A stretch of DNA of 64,000 nucleotides, taken from contig NZ_JBGFSM010000001.1 in NCBI RefSeq assembly GCF_041679265.1, positions 320,708 to 384,707 of the forward strand, read 5' to 3'. Every line of letters starts with the position of its first letter. The stretch's first letter is position 1. The notes under the pieces are model-generated. The model ran no database searches. It was not told the origin of the DNA and saw only the letters and a list, made by a program, of their open reading frames with translations. This document shows positions 36,237 through 45,216 of this stretch, piece by piece. This stretch comes from Autumnicola sp041679265. GTDB lineage: Bacteria > Bacteroidota > Bacteroidia > Flavobacteriales > Flavobacteriaceae. The position numbers and the translations under genes were made by a program.

Positions 36237-37673
36237 CTAATATCCCGGATTTTGTTCCAGCACACCATTAGTTAAAGAAATCTGGTTGGCTGGAATAGGG
36301 AAAACTTCATTGACGCCTGCGGTAAATTGTGCTCCATTGGCTTGCAAAACTTCTGCAGCCCTTCCCTGTCTCACCAAATCGAAAAACCTGTCACCTTCCA
36401 TCGCAAGCTCCACCCTTCTTTCATGCCAGATGGCCATTCTTAACTGCTGCTCATCTGTAGTTTCCACATTATCCAGTTCAGCACGGTTCCTCACGGCGTT
36501 TAGACTTTCCTGAGCTGCTTCAATATTTCCCAACTCCAGATTAGCTTCGGCATTCATTAAGAGGATTTCAGCATAACGCATTAATATAATATTGCTATCT
36601 GAATTTTCCTGGCAGTTATTCCTTCTGAAAAATTCTGAGGAAACATAAATTTTTTGATTATACCTATCTGGGTTGGAAGCATCGTCTCCGGCAGTAATCA
36701 AATCTCCCTCAGGGGTGGTTTCCCCTACAAATAATATGCTGGCGTCTCTTCTTACATCCTGTTCTTCATAAGCTGCGGCAAGATCTTCAGTAGGGGAATT
36801 AAAGCCCCAGCCAAATTGGCCACGTACGCCCTGGACCTGCCCATATTGAGAATTAGCCTGACAGTTCCCATCTGCAGTGGAATTAATGGATAGAATTATT
36901 TCTGAATTGTACTCATTTTGCCATCTGAATAATTCATAATAATCAGGATAAAGTTCGTATCCCATTCCCATCACCTCCTGAGTAAGAGTTAAAACCTGGT
37001 TCCAGTTTTCCTGGTACATATACACTTTAGCTAAAAATCCTTTAGCTGCCCCTGCTGTAACCCTTCCAGTGTTACCTGCAGAATAGGAATTTGGAAGTAC
37101 CTCTGCAGCATCCTGAAGATCTGAAATCAGGAAGTTATATACCTCTTCTTCTGAATTACGCGGGATATTGTATAGCCCATCTTCAGGAAGTCCATCATAA
37201 ATTGGCACTCCACCAAAAGCCCTTACGAGATTAAAATAGTGGTAACCCCTAAAAAATTTTGCTTCTGCTATAAGCCTTGCTTTCAAATCTTCATCCATAG
37301 AAATATCAGGAACATTGGTAATTACCTGATTGGCGAGATTTATACCGCGAAATTGCCCCGTCCAGTAATCGTTAATTACAAAAGCTGAAGAATTGAAGGT
37401 GAAATTATTAAAATCATTTAAAAAAGCGGCATCGCCCGGATTGCTTCCTTTTTCGGTATTATCTGAAGTTATCTCTGTAATTGCCAAATATGGAAACCCG
37501 GAATTTTCCCAGGCCAGCTGTTGATTATAGATTGCATTGGTGGCTTCTATTGCATCTTCCTGACTAACAAAAAATTCTTCAGCAGGAGTCCTGTCTTCCA
37601 GTGGTACATCCAAAAAATCATCGCTACAGGATATAAAAGCCAGCAGACTGCATGTTATAATTATTTTTTTCAT
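36237..37673 (-). CDS. susD: SusD/RagB family glycan-binding lipoprotein
   Basis: A 478-residue outer-membrane surface lipoprotein (LAFISC lipobox). It has the family N-terminus DDFLDVPLEDRTPAEEFFVS, the TPR-like helices and the C-terminal segment IWHERRVELAMEGDRFFDLV followed by FPIPANQISLTNGVLEQNPGY, all typical of SusD. It caps the SusC barrel and captures oligosaccharides. The gene follows susC by 45 bp and is closed by a strong terminator. The start is set at the lipoprotein signal (MKKIIITCSLL). The ligand is unknown; beta-1,2-glucan is suggested by the next gene. Confidence 0.97.
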   Translation of the reverse strand: MKKIIITCSLLAFISCSDDFLDVPLEDRTPAEEFFVSQEDAIEATNAIYNQQLAWENSGFPYLAITEITSDNTEKGSNPGDAAFLNDFNNFTFNSSAFVINDYWTGQFRGINLANQVITNVPDISMDEDLKARLIAEAKFFRGYHYFNLVRAFGGVPIYDGLPEDGLYNIPRNSEEEVYNFLISDLQDAAEVLPNSYSAGNTGRVTAGAAKGFLAKVYMYQENWNQVLTLTQEVMGMGYELYPDYYELFRWQNEYNSEIILSINSTADGNCQANSQYGQVQGVRGQFGWGFNSPTEDLAAAYEEQDVRRDASILFVGETTPEGDLITAGDDASNPDRYNQKIYVSSEFFRRNNCQENSDSNIILMRYAEILLMNAEANLELGNIEAAQESLNAVRNRAELDNVETTDEQQLRMAIWHERRVELAMEGDRFFDLVRQGRAAEVLQANGAQFTAGVNEVFPIPANQISLTNGVLEQNPGY

Positions 37674-37717
37674 AGTTGATATATTTTGAACACTTGCCAA
37701 TAGCAAATTTTATTTTA

Positions 37718-40700
37718 TTAGAAATTTAAACTTACCCCAAGATTATAGGTTGCGGAAAGAGGATAAACATTCCTGTCGATTCCTGAATTCACTACACTCC
37801 CTCCAGGAGGATTATCTACACTACCTCCGTTAATTTCAGGGGAAAATCCATTATATTCAAAAACAGTTAAAGGGTTTTGCGCGTTAAGATAAATTCTGAA
37901 ATTATTCCATAGTTCTGAATTACCAGCTATAGATGGGGGTAATGTATAGCCTAACTGAATATTCCTTATCCTGAAATAATCTCCTTTTTCAACATAAAAC
38001 GAACTAGGCCTTGAGGAATTCTGGTCGGAGTTTGGAGCAGGATAATCATTTACATTACTCCCCGGCGTCCACCTGTTTTCGTAGAAATCCAGATCCCAGT
38101 TTTCATTGCCGAACCGTGAGTTCCTGTTAAAGTTATAAATCTCATTTCCTGCCACACCTACAAAGTCCATCCCGAAATCTATATTTTTATAATTTAAGGA
38201 AAACCCAAATCCATAGGTATAATCTGGTATGGGGCTCCCAAGAAAAGTTTTATCATCCTCCCCTATGGTACCATCTCCACTGAGATCGGCGAAACGGAAT
38301 GCCCCTACCCTGGAACCATATTCTTCGGCCTCTGCCTCTGTTTGTATCACCCCTTCTACCTGGTATCCGTAATAGGCTCCAATTTCAGCTCCCTCTTCAA
38401 GCCTTATAATGGGATTACCAAATAAACCAGGTCCCGTATTTAAAAATGAAGCTCCTATGATATTTGTAATTTCATTAGAAATGGTAGTAAAGTTTCCATA
38501 AATGCTATAATTAAAGTCTGGAGTTATCTCGTCTGCCCAGTTTAAAGAAACCTCTACCCCTTTATTTTTAAAACTTCCGGCATTGGTTAAAAGATTGGTG
38601 TTAGTTGCTCCGGAAGATGCGAGCTGTGTAATATTAAAAACCGCATCATTAGTTTCCCTGTTGTAATAGTTCACTTCTCCATCAAGTTTATTTTGTAGAA
38701 GAGTAAATTCCACACCTGCGTCAAATTCTTCTACCATTTCCCAAAAAATACTCGGATCGGAAAATTCACTTATAGACCTGGCAATAGCAGACTGTTCTCC
38801 AAAGAAATAGAGATCTGGGTTGGTTGCTGTTACATCAAAGCCTCTGGGAACAGTGGCATTACCCAAACGCCCCCAGCTCCCTTTAAACTTCAGGGTATTA
38901 ATGGCATTAATATTTTCCATAAAAGACTCATTAGAAACTATCCAGCCAATTCCCAGAGAAGGAAATATTTCAGTATTGTTTTCAGAAGGAAAATTTGATG
39001 CGCCGTCTTTTCTTAATGTGGCATTTAATAAATATCTATTGTCAAATTTATACTGTAACCTACCAAACAAGGACTGAAAGTGAGTTTTGGCACCTTCATC
39101 ATTAACCCTCTCGGAGTCCACATCACCCAAATCCAGATAAAGTATGGCATCATCTCCATTGAAGTCTACTCCATTAGCAATTCCCTCAATTCTATAAAAA
39201 GTTCTTTCTTCCCTGGAAAATCCTCCTAATAAGGTAATATCATGTTTTCCAAAGGTTTCATCCCACGTTAACGTGTTTTCCCAAAGCCAGTTATCATTTT
39301 CAGCATTAAACCTGGTGAGTGTGCTTATATCTGATCCCTGATTGGTACTAATCCTGTATTCTGGGGTATATGAGAAGCCTTTATTACTGGTATTATCGCC
39401 TGAAAAGCTTGTTCTAAACTGGATGCTTTCAATTGGATTTATTTCCGCATAAACATTTGCTAAGACCCTGTTCCCTTCAGACTTTCCCCTAAAAAAATCC
39501 AGGGTACCGCGGGGGTTTGCAAAATTCCCGACCCCTTCCGGAAAGCCATACGTCCCATCACCGTTAATAGCGTTGAAAATTGGAGGTGCAATATACGCCT
39601 GGTAAAAAGGTTCACTTACATCATTACTGCGGGAATCTGTATAAGCAATAGAACCCCCAAAGGATATATAATCATTAATATCTGAATCAATATTTAGCCG
39701 GCCGGTAATCCTGGTATAATCATTTCCCGAATTTATATTTCTACCTGCCTCTAAAATTCCTTCTTCATTAAAATATCCAAGCCCGACATAATAGTTGGTT
39801 TTCTCAGAAGAACCCGAGACCGAGAGATTATGAGAGGTAATTACAGGAGCATCTTTTATTATCTCTTCAAACCAATTGGTATCAGCATTATAATCCTGAG
39901 GGTCAAGAAAATTTTCAGAACCTTCAAAAGCCTGCTTTTCATTATAGAGCTCAAGGTACTGGCTGGCATTTGCCAATTCCGGAATGTTAGTTACCTTTTT
40001 AAACCCGGCATATCCATCATAGGAAACGGAAACACCTTCTCCCCGGCCATTCTTTGTCTCGATAACAATAACCCCATTTGCAGCTCTAATCCCGTAAATT
40101 GCTGCGCTGGAGGCATCTTTTAAAATGTTTAGGCTCTCGATATCTGCAGGGTTAAGATAATCTATATTATCTGTTAGAACACCATCAACCACATATAGGG
40201 GATCTGCATTGCTAACACTTCCCACACCCCTTATGCGCACGTTAGGAGATGAACCCGGCCTGCCGGAATTTGTTATACTTACCCCTGCAACCTTACCCTG
40301 GACGGAACTCAGGGGATTCACATTGGGTTGTTTATTAAGCTCCTCCCCACTTACTACGGCAATGGAACCAGTAATGTCTTGTTTCTGCTGGGTACCATAA
40401 CCCACCACAACAACTTCTTCCAGAGCAGCTGCATCTTCCTGAAGTGTAATAATATAGTCGTTACTTTCAGTTACAGTAACTTCCTGGGGAGAAAAACCTA
40501 GATAGGTTATCCTAAGAACATCTCCCTCTTCCACCCCTTCAAGAGAGAATTTACCATCAAAATCGGTAACATCAAAATTTTCTTCACCTACCACCTTTAC
40601 CTCTGCACCGGGTAAGGGAATGTTGGTTGGATCCTGGACTGTACCGGTAATTGTTTTAGCTTCCTGGCCTATCACTATAGTAGTAAGAAAAAAGGCCAGT

Positions 40701-40723
40701 AAAGAGAATAATTTTAGTTTCAT
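37718..40723 (-). CDS. susC: SusC/RagA TonB-dependent transporter
   Basis: A 1001-residue outer-membrane transporter. After a signal peptide (MKLKLFSLLAFFLTTIVIG) come a CarboxypepD_reg-like domain (TITGTVQDPTNIPLPGAEV), the conserved EEVVVVGYGTQQKQDITGSI, a plug domain (VRIRGVGSVSNADPLYVVDG) and a 22-strand barrel ending in LSATYNLGVSLNF. It imports oligosaccharides bound by SusD using TonB energy. It is the first gene of the transporter operon, with a near-consensus promoter and repeated TGATGTAGTA sites upstream, and the regulator gene precedes it on the same strand. Confidence 0.98.
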   Translation of the reverse strand: MKLKLFSLLAFFLTTIVIGQEAKTITGTVQDPTNIPLPGAEVKVVGEENFDVTDFDGKFSLEGVEEGDVLRITYLGFSPQEVTVTESNDYIITLQEDAAALEEVVVVGYGTQQKQDITGSIAVVSGEELNKQPNVNPLSSVQGKVAGVSITNSGRPGSSPNVRIRGVGSVSNADPLYVVDGVLTDNIDYLNPADIESLNILKDASSAAIYGIRAANGVIVIETKNGRGEGVSVSYDGYAGFKKVTNIPELANASQYLELYNEKQAFEGSENFLDPQDYNADTNWFEEIIKDAPVITSHNLSVSGSSEKTNYYVGLGYFNEEGILEAGRNINSGNDYTRITGRLNIDSDINDYISFGGSIAYTDSRSNDVSEPFYQAYIAPPIFNAINGDGTYGFPEGVGNFANPRGTLDFFRGKSEGNRVLANVYAEINPIESIQFRTSFSGDNTSNKGFSYTPEYRISTNQGSDISTLTRFNAENDNWLWENTLTWDETFGKHDITLLGGFSREERTFYRIEGIANGVDFNGDDAILYLDLGDVDSERVNDEGAKTHFQSLFGRLQYKFDNRYLLNATLRKDGASNFPSENNTEIFPSLGIGWIVSNESFMENINAINTLKFKGSWGRLGNATVPRGFDVTATNPDLYFFGEQSAIARSISEFSDPSIFWEMVEEFDAGVEFTLLQNKLDGEVNYYNRETNDAVFNITQLASSGATNTNLLTNAGSFKNKGVEVSLNWADEITPDFNYSIYGNFTTISNEITNIIGASFLNTGPGLFGNPIIRLEEGAEIGAYYGYQVEGVIQTEAEAEEYGSRVGAFRFADLSGDGTIGEDDKTFLGSPIPDYTYGFGFSLNYKNIDFGMDFVGVAGNEIYNFNRNSRFGNENWDLDFYENRWTPGSNVNDYPAPNSDQNSSRPSSFYVEKGDYFRIRNIQLGYTLPPSIAGNSELWNNFRIYLNAQNPLTVFEYNGFSPEINGGSVDNPPGGSVVNSGIDRNVYPLSATYNLGVSLNF

Positions 40724-40750
40724 ACGGCTGTTTATTCATTAAAATTTACC

Positions 40751-40787
40751 GAAATATACAGCAAGCTCTAAAATTAACGCAAACGTT
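40751..40787 (-). promoter_or_regulatory. Putative susC promoter with AACG-CGTT inverted repeat
   Basis: The minus strand reads TATATTTC at 40758-40751, one base from TAnnTTTG, with a TTTG element about 21 bp upstream. The inverted repeat AACG-CAAA-CGTT (40776-40787) overlaps the -33 region and could be an operator. Confidence 0.5.
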
Positions 40788-40800
40788 ATAGTACATAACT

Positions 40801-40911
40801 ACTACATCATGCAGATTTCAATTATAGATCCTTGATTATAAGCAATATAAGCCTAAGCTGTAGTAAATTTTAACAGCTATATAAATAAGGTGATGTAGTA
40901 TTGATGTAGTA
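40801..40911. promoter_or_regulatory. Repeated TGATGTAGT sites upstream of susC
   Basis: TGATGTAGTA occurs at 40891-40900 and again at 40902-40911 (11-bp spacing), and the inverse ACTACATCA at 40801-40809. Three copies of a 9-10-mer within 110 bp, between the regulator gene and susC, make good candidate binding sites for the LuxR-type output domain of that regulator. Binding is inferred. Confidence 0.5.
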
Positions 40912-40946
40912 GAATTTCTTAAAACAGAGCCTTATTTTTTACCAAA

Positions 40947-43694
40947 TTAGAAATTCTTAATAAGGAAATTTGTCAAATTCTCTTCTTTATCCAAATCCAT
41001 TTTTTTGCGGAGCCTGTAGCGGTGAACTTCCACCCCTCTTACCGAAATACCCATTAATGGGGCAATCTCTTTAGAAGAAAGATTCATCTTTAAATAGGAA
41101 CATAGTTTTAAATCTTTATTGGTGAGTTTGGGATATTTTTCCAGAAGATCTTTAAAAAAATCTTCATGTAATTCATTAAAATTGGTTTCAAATACCTGCC
41201 ATTCATCCTTATTCTTTATAGCAGTATTTATCTTGTTCATAATATGCTTTAAACGGAACTGGTTGGAAAATTTGTCCCTGTCCTTATTTAATTCTCCCTG
41301 AATATCCATTAAAACTTCATTCTTTTTGGCGGCCATCATAGTAGAATTGGCTAGTTCTTTTCTTTTAAGGGTAATTTCGTGCCTTAACCTCTCCTTTTCC
41401 ATTTCATTTATACGCTCCCGGTGCTCTTCCTCAAATTTTTGTTCCAGCAGCCACTGGTGTCTGGTAAGTTTAAGCCGGTTAAACCAGTATAAAAATCCAA
41501 TTACACCAATAATAAGCAGTAAATACACCAGCCTCATAACATTGGACAGATACCAAGGGGGATTTATACTAAAGGAGTAAGTGGTAATATCTGAAACCTT
41601 ATCCTGCGGCCCCAGGGCAAAAAGCTTCAGCTTATACTCTCCGTGAGAAAGATTTTGAAGTTTAACTAAGCCATTCTTAACCTCCCCACGGATTCCTGAG
41701 CTTCCTTCCAGCTCATAATGAAGAAGTGCGGCATCTGAAGCTGGAAGTGCGGCTCGTATAGTAATTTCGCGGGAACTTTTAAATGGAATTTCCGGGGTGG
41801 CATTTAATGGATAATCTCTTTCCTTATCTGCAATTCCCCGAAGTATTGGTTTTGCAAAGGATTGATGCTCCTTCTCCCGAAGAAGTTTTTGCAGGTTAAT
41901 GGCAGCAAAACCATCATTAAGGGTGATATAATAAATAGAATCATTACACTTAACTATTTTTTCATTCCCCTTCACCAGTCGCCTGTCTAATGCACTAAAA
42001 GCAACAGTCGCTTTAGCGTCACCAAAATCTGTATATACCAGTGAATTGTTTAACAGGTTTACAAACCAATACTCATCACTTTCATTAAATATGAGCCGGT
42101 AACCTGTAAAGGCATCTAACTCTTTAAAAATTTCAAGACTGTCTGTAAAAACATTATATCTGTACCACCTATTTCTGTGAAAAACAGCAATATTATTCCT
42201 GATTTTAAAGACATCAACTTTTGAATTCCTTAGGCCATCAATGTTATTAACCTCTTCAACAACCGGCTTGTGCCGGACATTTTTGTTAAGAACTATTCTA
42301 TATGCACCATCATAAGGGTGTACGGCCCAAAAAATATTATTGTTTTCAAAGATGATTTTTTTTACCGGAAAATCGATACTGTCCAGCTGCCGCATTTCCT
42401 TTACAGAGGGCATGTAACTGCTAATTCCTGTATAAGTACCAACCAGGTAATGTTCATCATCACCTGGTAAAGGCATGATTTGAAAGCCTCCCGTACGCCG
42501 CTCAACAGGTAAAAAAGTATCTTTTTCGACAACAAAGAGGCCCGTATTATGATTGGCGTACAGCTGATCATCCAAAACTTCAAGATTCCAGGTATGCCCC
42601 TGCGAACCTTCTATAATGGACAGTTCTTCCTGGTCGTTAAGAGTGTACACCCCTGTGTTACTGGCTATATACAAATGGCCTTTGTAGAAAGCGATGTCAT
42701 AAACTGCCCCGAGTTCACCGCTTTCATCGGTAAAAAAATCTATTGGGGAATCAAGGTCTATTTTGTCAATCCCATTATCAAGGCCAAGCCATACTTTTCC
42801 GTTCTTCTTAGCCATACCCAATACTGTATTGTTCTGCAGGCCTCTGTTGCGGTTGTAAATACGGATTTCATTACTGGAAAATTTATACTGAATAATTCCA
42901 TTCTTAACTGTTCCAATAACAATCTCATCATCTGTAATCTTCATAATATGATTCAATTCGTAATCCTGAATCAAATTATTTAGTTGAGGATCTGGGTAAA
43001 GAAAGAATTTCTCTCCGTCAAATTTATAGAGGGCATTTCTGGTTCCTACTAATAATGAATCTCCCTGCACCAGGATATCCAGAACAGTTTTTCCCTGCAG
43101 AACTTCCTGGTTAGGAAGTGGCTCCAGTATGCCGTCATCATTAAGAAAATGCAAACCTTTAAGGCTTACCGCCACCAAAAGTTTATCCTTATACACAGTC
43201 ATCTTGTTAGTGACCAGCTTTTTTATGGGCCTGATGCTATCCTCTTCATATTTATAAACTGCTCCAAATGACCTGAAATATATTGCATTATTAAAGGAGA
43301 GAATTTCCCAAAATTCCTCACTTAAAACAGGATAATCTCCCAATTTAGACATCAGGGAACGGTAATGCATTTTTCCATTTACATCCCGCTCCCAATATCC
43401 GAATTCCCTGTAAGAACCGGTAAATATTTTGTCTTTATAAGAATAAACAGACCTTATGGTCGCACCTGTTTCCAAGGGAAAAAGCTCCCAGCGCTGACCG
43501 TCGTAACTAAGAAGCCCCTGGTTATTTGCAGCATAAACAATCCCGCTATTATCTATGGAAACATCCCAATTTTGGCTGGCGGCATCATAGTCTACCGAAG
43601 AAAAATTTTGTATAGGTGGATTTAAGCCCTGTGCAGTAGAACTAAAGTTGCATAAGAACAAGTATATCAACAAATAGAACATTTTCACCTTCAC
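40947..43694 (-). CDS. Membrane-spanning glycan sensor: beta-propeller, Y_Y_Y and LuxR-type HTH
   Basis: A 915-residue one-component regulator. A signal sequence (MKVKMFYLLIYLFLCNFSSTA) leads a periplasmic sensor of two-component-propeller repeats (about 25-620, for example NQGLLSYDGQRWELFP, DGIDKIDLDSP) and a Y_Y_Y-like domain (about 635-720). One membrane span follows (LVYLLLIIGVIGFLYWF, about 725-742), then a coiled coil rich in Glu and Arg and a C-terminal HTH (LMGISVRGVEVHRYRLRKKM). It has no kinase or receiver domain, unlike hybrid two-component systems of similar architecture. It most likely senses an oligosaccharide in the periplasm and activates susC, directly downstream. Confidence 0.92.
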   Translation of the reverse strand: MKVKMFYLLIYLFLCNFSSTAQGLNPPIQNFSSVDYDAASQNWDVSIDNSGIVYAANNQGLLSYDGQRWELFPLETGATIRSVYSYKDKIFTGSYREFGYWERDVNGKMHYRSLMSKLGDYPVLSEEFWEILSFNNAIYFRSFGAVYKYEEDSIRPIKKLVTNKMTVYKDKLLVAVSLKGLHFLNDDGILEPLPNQEVLQGKTVLDILVQGDSLLVGTRNALYKFDGEKFFLYPDPQLNNLIQDYELNHIMKITDDEIVIGTVKNGIIQYKFSSNEIRIYNRNRGLQNNTVLGMAKKNGKVWLGLDNGIDKIDLDSPIDFFTDESGELGAVYDIAFYKGHLYIASNTGVYTLNDQEELSIIEGSQGHTWNLEVLDDQLYANHNTGLFVVEKDTFLPVERRTGGFQIMPLPGDDEHYLVGTYTGISSYMPSVKEMRQLDSIDFPVKKIIFENNNIFWAVHPYDGAYRIVLNKNVRHKPVVEEVNNIDGLRNSKVDVFKIRNNIAVFHRNRWYRYNVFTDSLEIFKELDAFTGYRLIFNESDEYWFVNLLNNSLVYTDFGDAKATVAFSALDRRLVKGNEKIVKCNDSIYYITLNDGFAAINLQKLLREKEHQSFAKPILRGIADKERDYPLNATPEIPFKSSREITIRAALPASDAALLHYELEGSSGIRGEVKNGLVKLQNLSHGEYKLKLFALGPQDKVSDITTYSFSINPPWYLSNVMRLVYLLLIIGVIGFLYWFNRLKLTRHQWLLEQKFEEEHRERINEMEKERLRHEITLKRKELANSTMMAAKKNEVLMDIQGELNKDRDKFSNQFRLKHIMNKINTAIKNKDEWQVFETNFNELHEDFFKDLLEKYPKLTNKDLKLCSYLKMNLSSKEIAPLMGISVRGVEVHRYRLRKKMDLDKEENLTNFLIKNF

Positions 43695-43741
43695 AACTTG
43701 TATGGTTTTTGTGCAGTTAAATTAACCAGCTGTTAAGGTTA

Positions 43742-43749
43742 CAAAGATA
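43742..43749 (-). promoter_or_regulatory. -7 element for the glycan sensor gene
   Basis: The minus strand reads TATCTTTG, a perfect TAnnTTTG, about 50 bp before the start codon. No good -33 TTG is present at the usual spacing, which suggests a weak or activator-dependent promoter. Confidence 0.55.
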
Positions 43750-43861
43750 CGTGATTAGAAGAATTATTCTCTGTTGGAACTACTAATAATAGCAGTTAGA
43801 AAATTTATAAATTATGATATTGAATGAAGAGTAACTAAGCGATAAATTTAAAAGCCGGCGC

Positions 43862-44416
43862 TTACAATGATTTCCATATTTCCGGGAGACCTTTTTGTTT
43901 TCCCTTTAAAGGATCGGTATCAGGAATAGGTAAGCCTGAAATATTTTTATCAGCCTTTGGGCGTTCCCCTTCTTTGCCGGTATTAATATCGTAATCACTA
44001 CCGTTGGGATAAGCTCCAACAACTTTAAAACTATTGTCACTCTCCAGCCTTTTATGACCCACCCCTGCGGGAATTATGATAATATCCCCAGCCTCTACTA
44101 TTATTTCAGAACCTTCTTCTCCTCCAAGTTTTAAAAGAGCAGTGCCACTGTAGACACCCAGGACTTCATGGGAGGTACTATGATAATGGTGATAATCAAA
44201 AACCCCGTTACGCCAGGAATTTGTCCAGTTATTTTTGGCAAATCTTTCTTCAAGCCATTGTGCTCCCTCCTCATCCCGTTTTTCAAAAGCATTTTTGTAG
44301 ACTAGCAAAGGGAGTTTATTATTCGGGATTTTACCGTCGTCTTTAAATGTTAATTCTCTGGGTTCCACCTCTCTTGTTTTAAGTTCCTCTGAAGTTAAAA
44401 CATCCCAGTTAAACAA
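43862..44416 (-). CDS. Cupin-domain protein
   Basis: A 184-residue cytoplasmic protein with one cupin barrel. Motif 1 is recognisable around DYHHYHSTSHEVLGVYSG with several His residues and a Glu, and motif 2 around GDIIIIPAGVGHKRLE. It probably binds a divalent metal; the reaction is unknown. It resembles the 'YjlB-like' cupins by length and by the N-terminal FKDDGKIPNNKLPLLVYKNA segment. A small gene of unknown function lies 54 bp upstream on the same strand and could be cotranscribed. Confidence 0.88.
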   Translation of the reverse strand: MFNWDVLTSEELKTREVEPRELTFKDDGKIPNNKLPLLVYKNAFEKRDEEGAQWLEERFAKNNWTNSWRNGVFDYHHYHSTSHEVLGVYSGTALLKLGGEEGSEIIVEAGDIIIIPAGVGHKRLESDNSFKVVGAYPNGSDYDINTGKEGERPKADKNISGLPIPDTDPLKGKQKGLPEIWKSL

Positions 44417-44470
44417 TCAATAACTAGCTAACAATTTAATATGTTTTATTGAAAGACCTATCTGAAAGTT

Positions 44471-44722
44471 CTACAGGTATAATTGCAGGTTTTCCAGGTG
44501 GCTCTCAAAATCGGTATGGTAATTATTTAGCAGAACAGCAATTAATTCTCCTATGGCATCCTGCCGGTCTTCAGATTTAAACATAAACTGAATTTTGCTC
44601 CAACCTCTAATATCGCAGACCATCATTCCTTTGGAATCTTTAATTACCTGGCCGGCGCTTTCATAAACAACAGGAAAGTCTATAGTTTCCAGTGCCAGCA
44701 TTGCTTTTTCATTCGCTATCAT
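44471..44722 (-). CDS. Small conserved-looking protein, unknown function
   Basis: An 83-residue soluble protein that I do not recognise. The composition is ordinary for a folded protein and includes VVYESAGQVIKDSKGMMVCD and EDRQDAIGELIAVLLNNYHT. It has no signal peptide, membrane span or metal motif. Position upstream of the cupin gene on the same strand suggests a shared transcript. Coding status is likely but rests on frame length and composition only. Confidence 0.6.
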   Translation of the reverse strand: MIANEKAMLALETIDFPVVYESAGQVIKDSKGMMVCDIRGWSKIQFMFKSEDRQDAIGELIAVLLNNYHTDFESHLENLQLYL

Positions 44723-44957
44723 AACAGATGTTTTAAAAATTTTTGTAAAAATAAGGAAGGCTCTTGCGAGGTGGTTTATGGGGATATTAACACTGAAGCC
44801 GCTTCGTTACCTCAGGGTTAAATTACTAATAAGGAAGCGATAAAAGTGGTTCCCAGGACCCAATAAAGTTCTACAAAATAATAATATCGCAATAGAAAGG
44901 ATTTAAGAGACAGATCTCACATAGAACAGCAAGAGATAAGACAGATATTCTATATAA

Positions 44958-44992
44958 CAAAAAAGCCTCTTTCCAATTAATGGAAAAAAGCT
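44958..44992 (-). terminator. Terminator of the candidate ncRNA
   Basis: AGCTTTTTTCCA pairs with TGGAAAGAGGCT (12 bp including G-U pairs), followed by TTTTTTGTT. No minus-strand protein gene lies immediately before it. Confidence 0.75.
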
Positions 44993-45138
44993 TCTCATTG
45001 GCTACAGCTGGAGAAAACCAGCTTCTTAACCTATTTATCCCGATTGTACGGGACAAACAACACAACTTCTTATTATTTTTTTAGTGAGGAAGTTACCTCA
45101 CCTACTTCTTTATCTTCTCCCGCAATGCCTTATCAACA
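44958..45138 (-). ncRNA. Candidate structured small RNA (about 175 nt)
   Basis: The minus strand holds a perfect -7 element (TATATTTG, 45152-45145), then a segment with hairpins GTGAGG/CCTCAC (45083-45100), TCCCG/CGGGA (45038-45053) and AGCTGG/CCAGCT (45006-45023), and finally a 12-bp terminator hairpin with a T-run (44992-44958). CATTG and GGAGAA near the 5' side can alternatively pair with CAATG and TTCTCC near the 3' side, giving a longer rod. The length would suit a 6S-like RNA, but no diagnostic 6S feature was confirmed. Confidence 0.45.
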
Positions 45139-45216
45139 GGTGTGCAAATATACATATTTTAAAAATTAGGATAAAATCTGATTGAAAGCTTATCAGCCTT
45201 TCTACACCCTTTGCTG

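Larger units (their letters stand above)
44723..45216. other. Intergenic region containing a candidate ncRNA
   Basis: No protein gene is convincing: a 64-codon minus-strand frame runs through a terminator and several hairpins and is rejected. The middle part (44958-45138) is described as a candidate RNA gene. The 44723-44950 part shows nothing recognisable. Confidence 0.5.

Noticed and set aside
44871..45065. 64-codon minus-strand frame with many hydrophobic residues
   Set aside because: It crosses a terminator and three hairpins of the candidate ncRNA and shows no protein signature.
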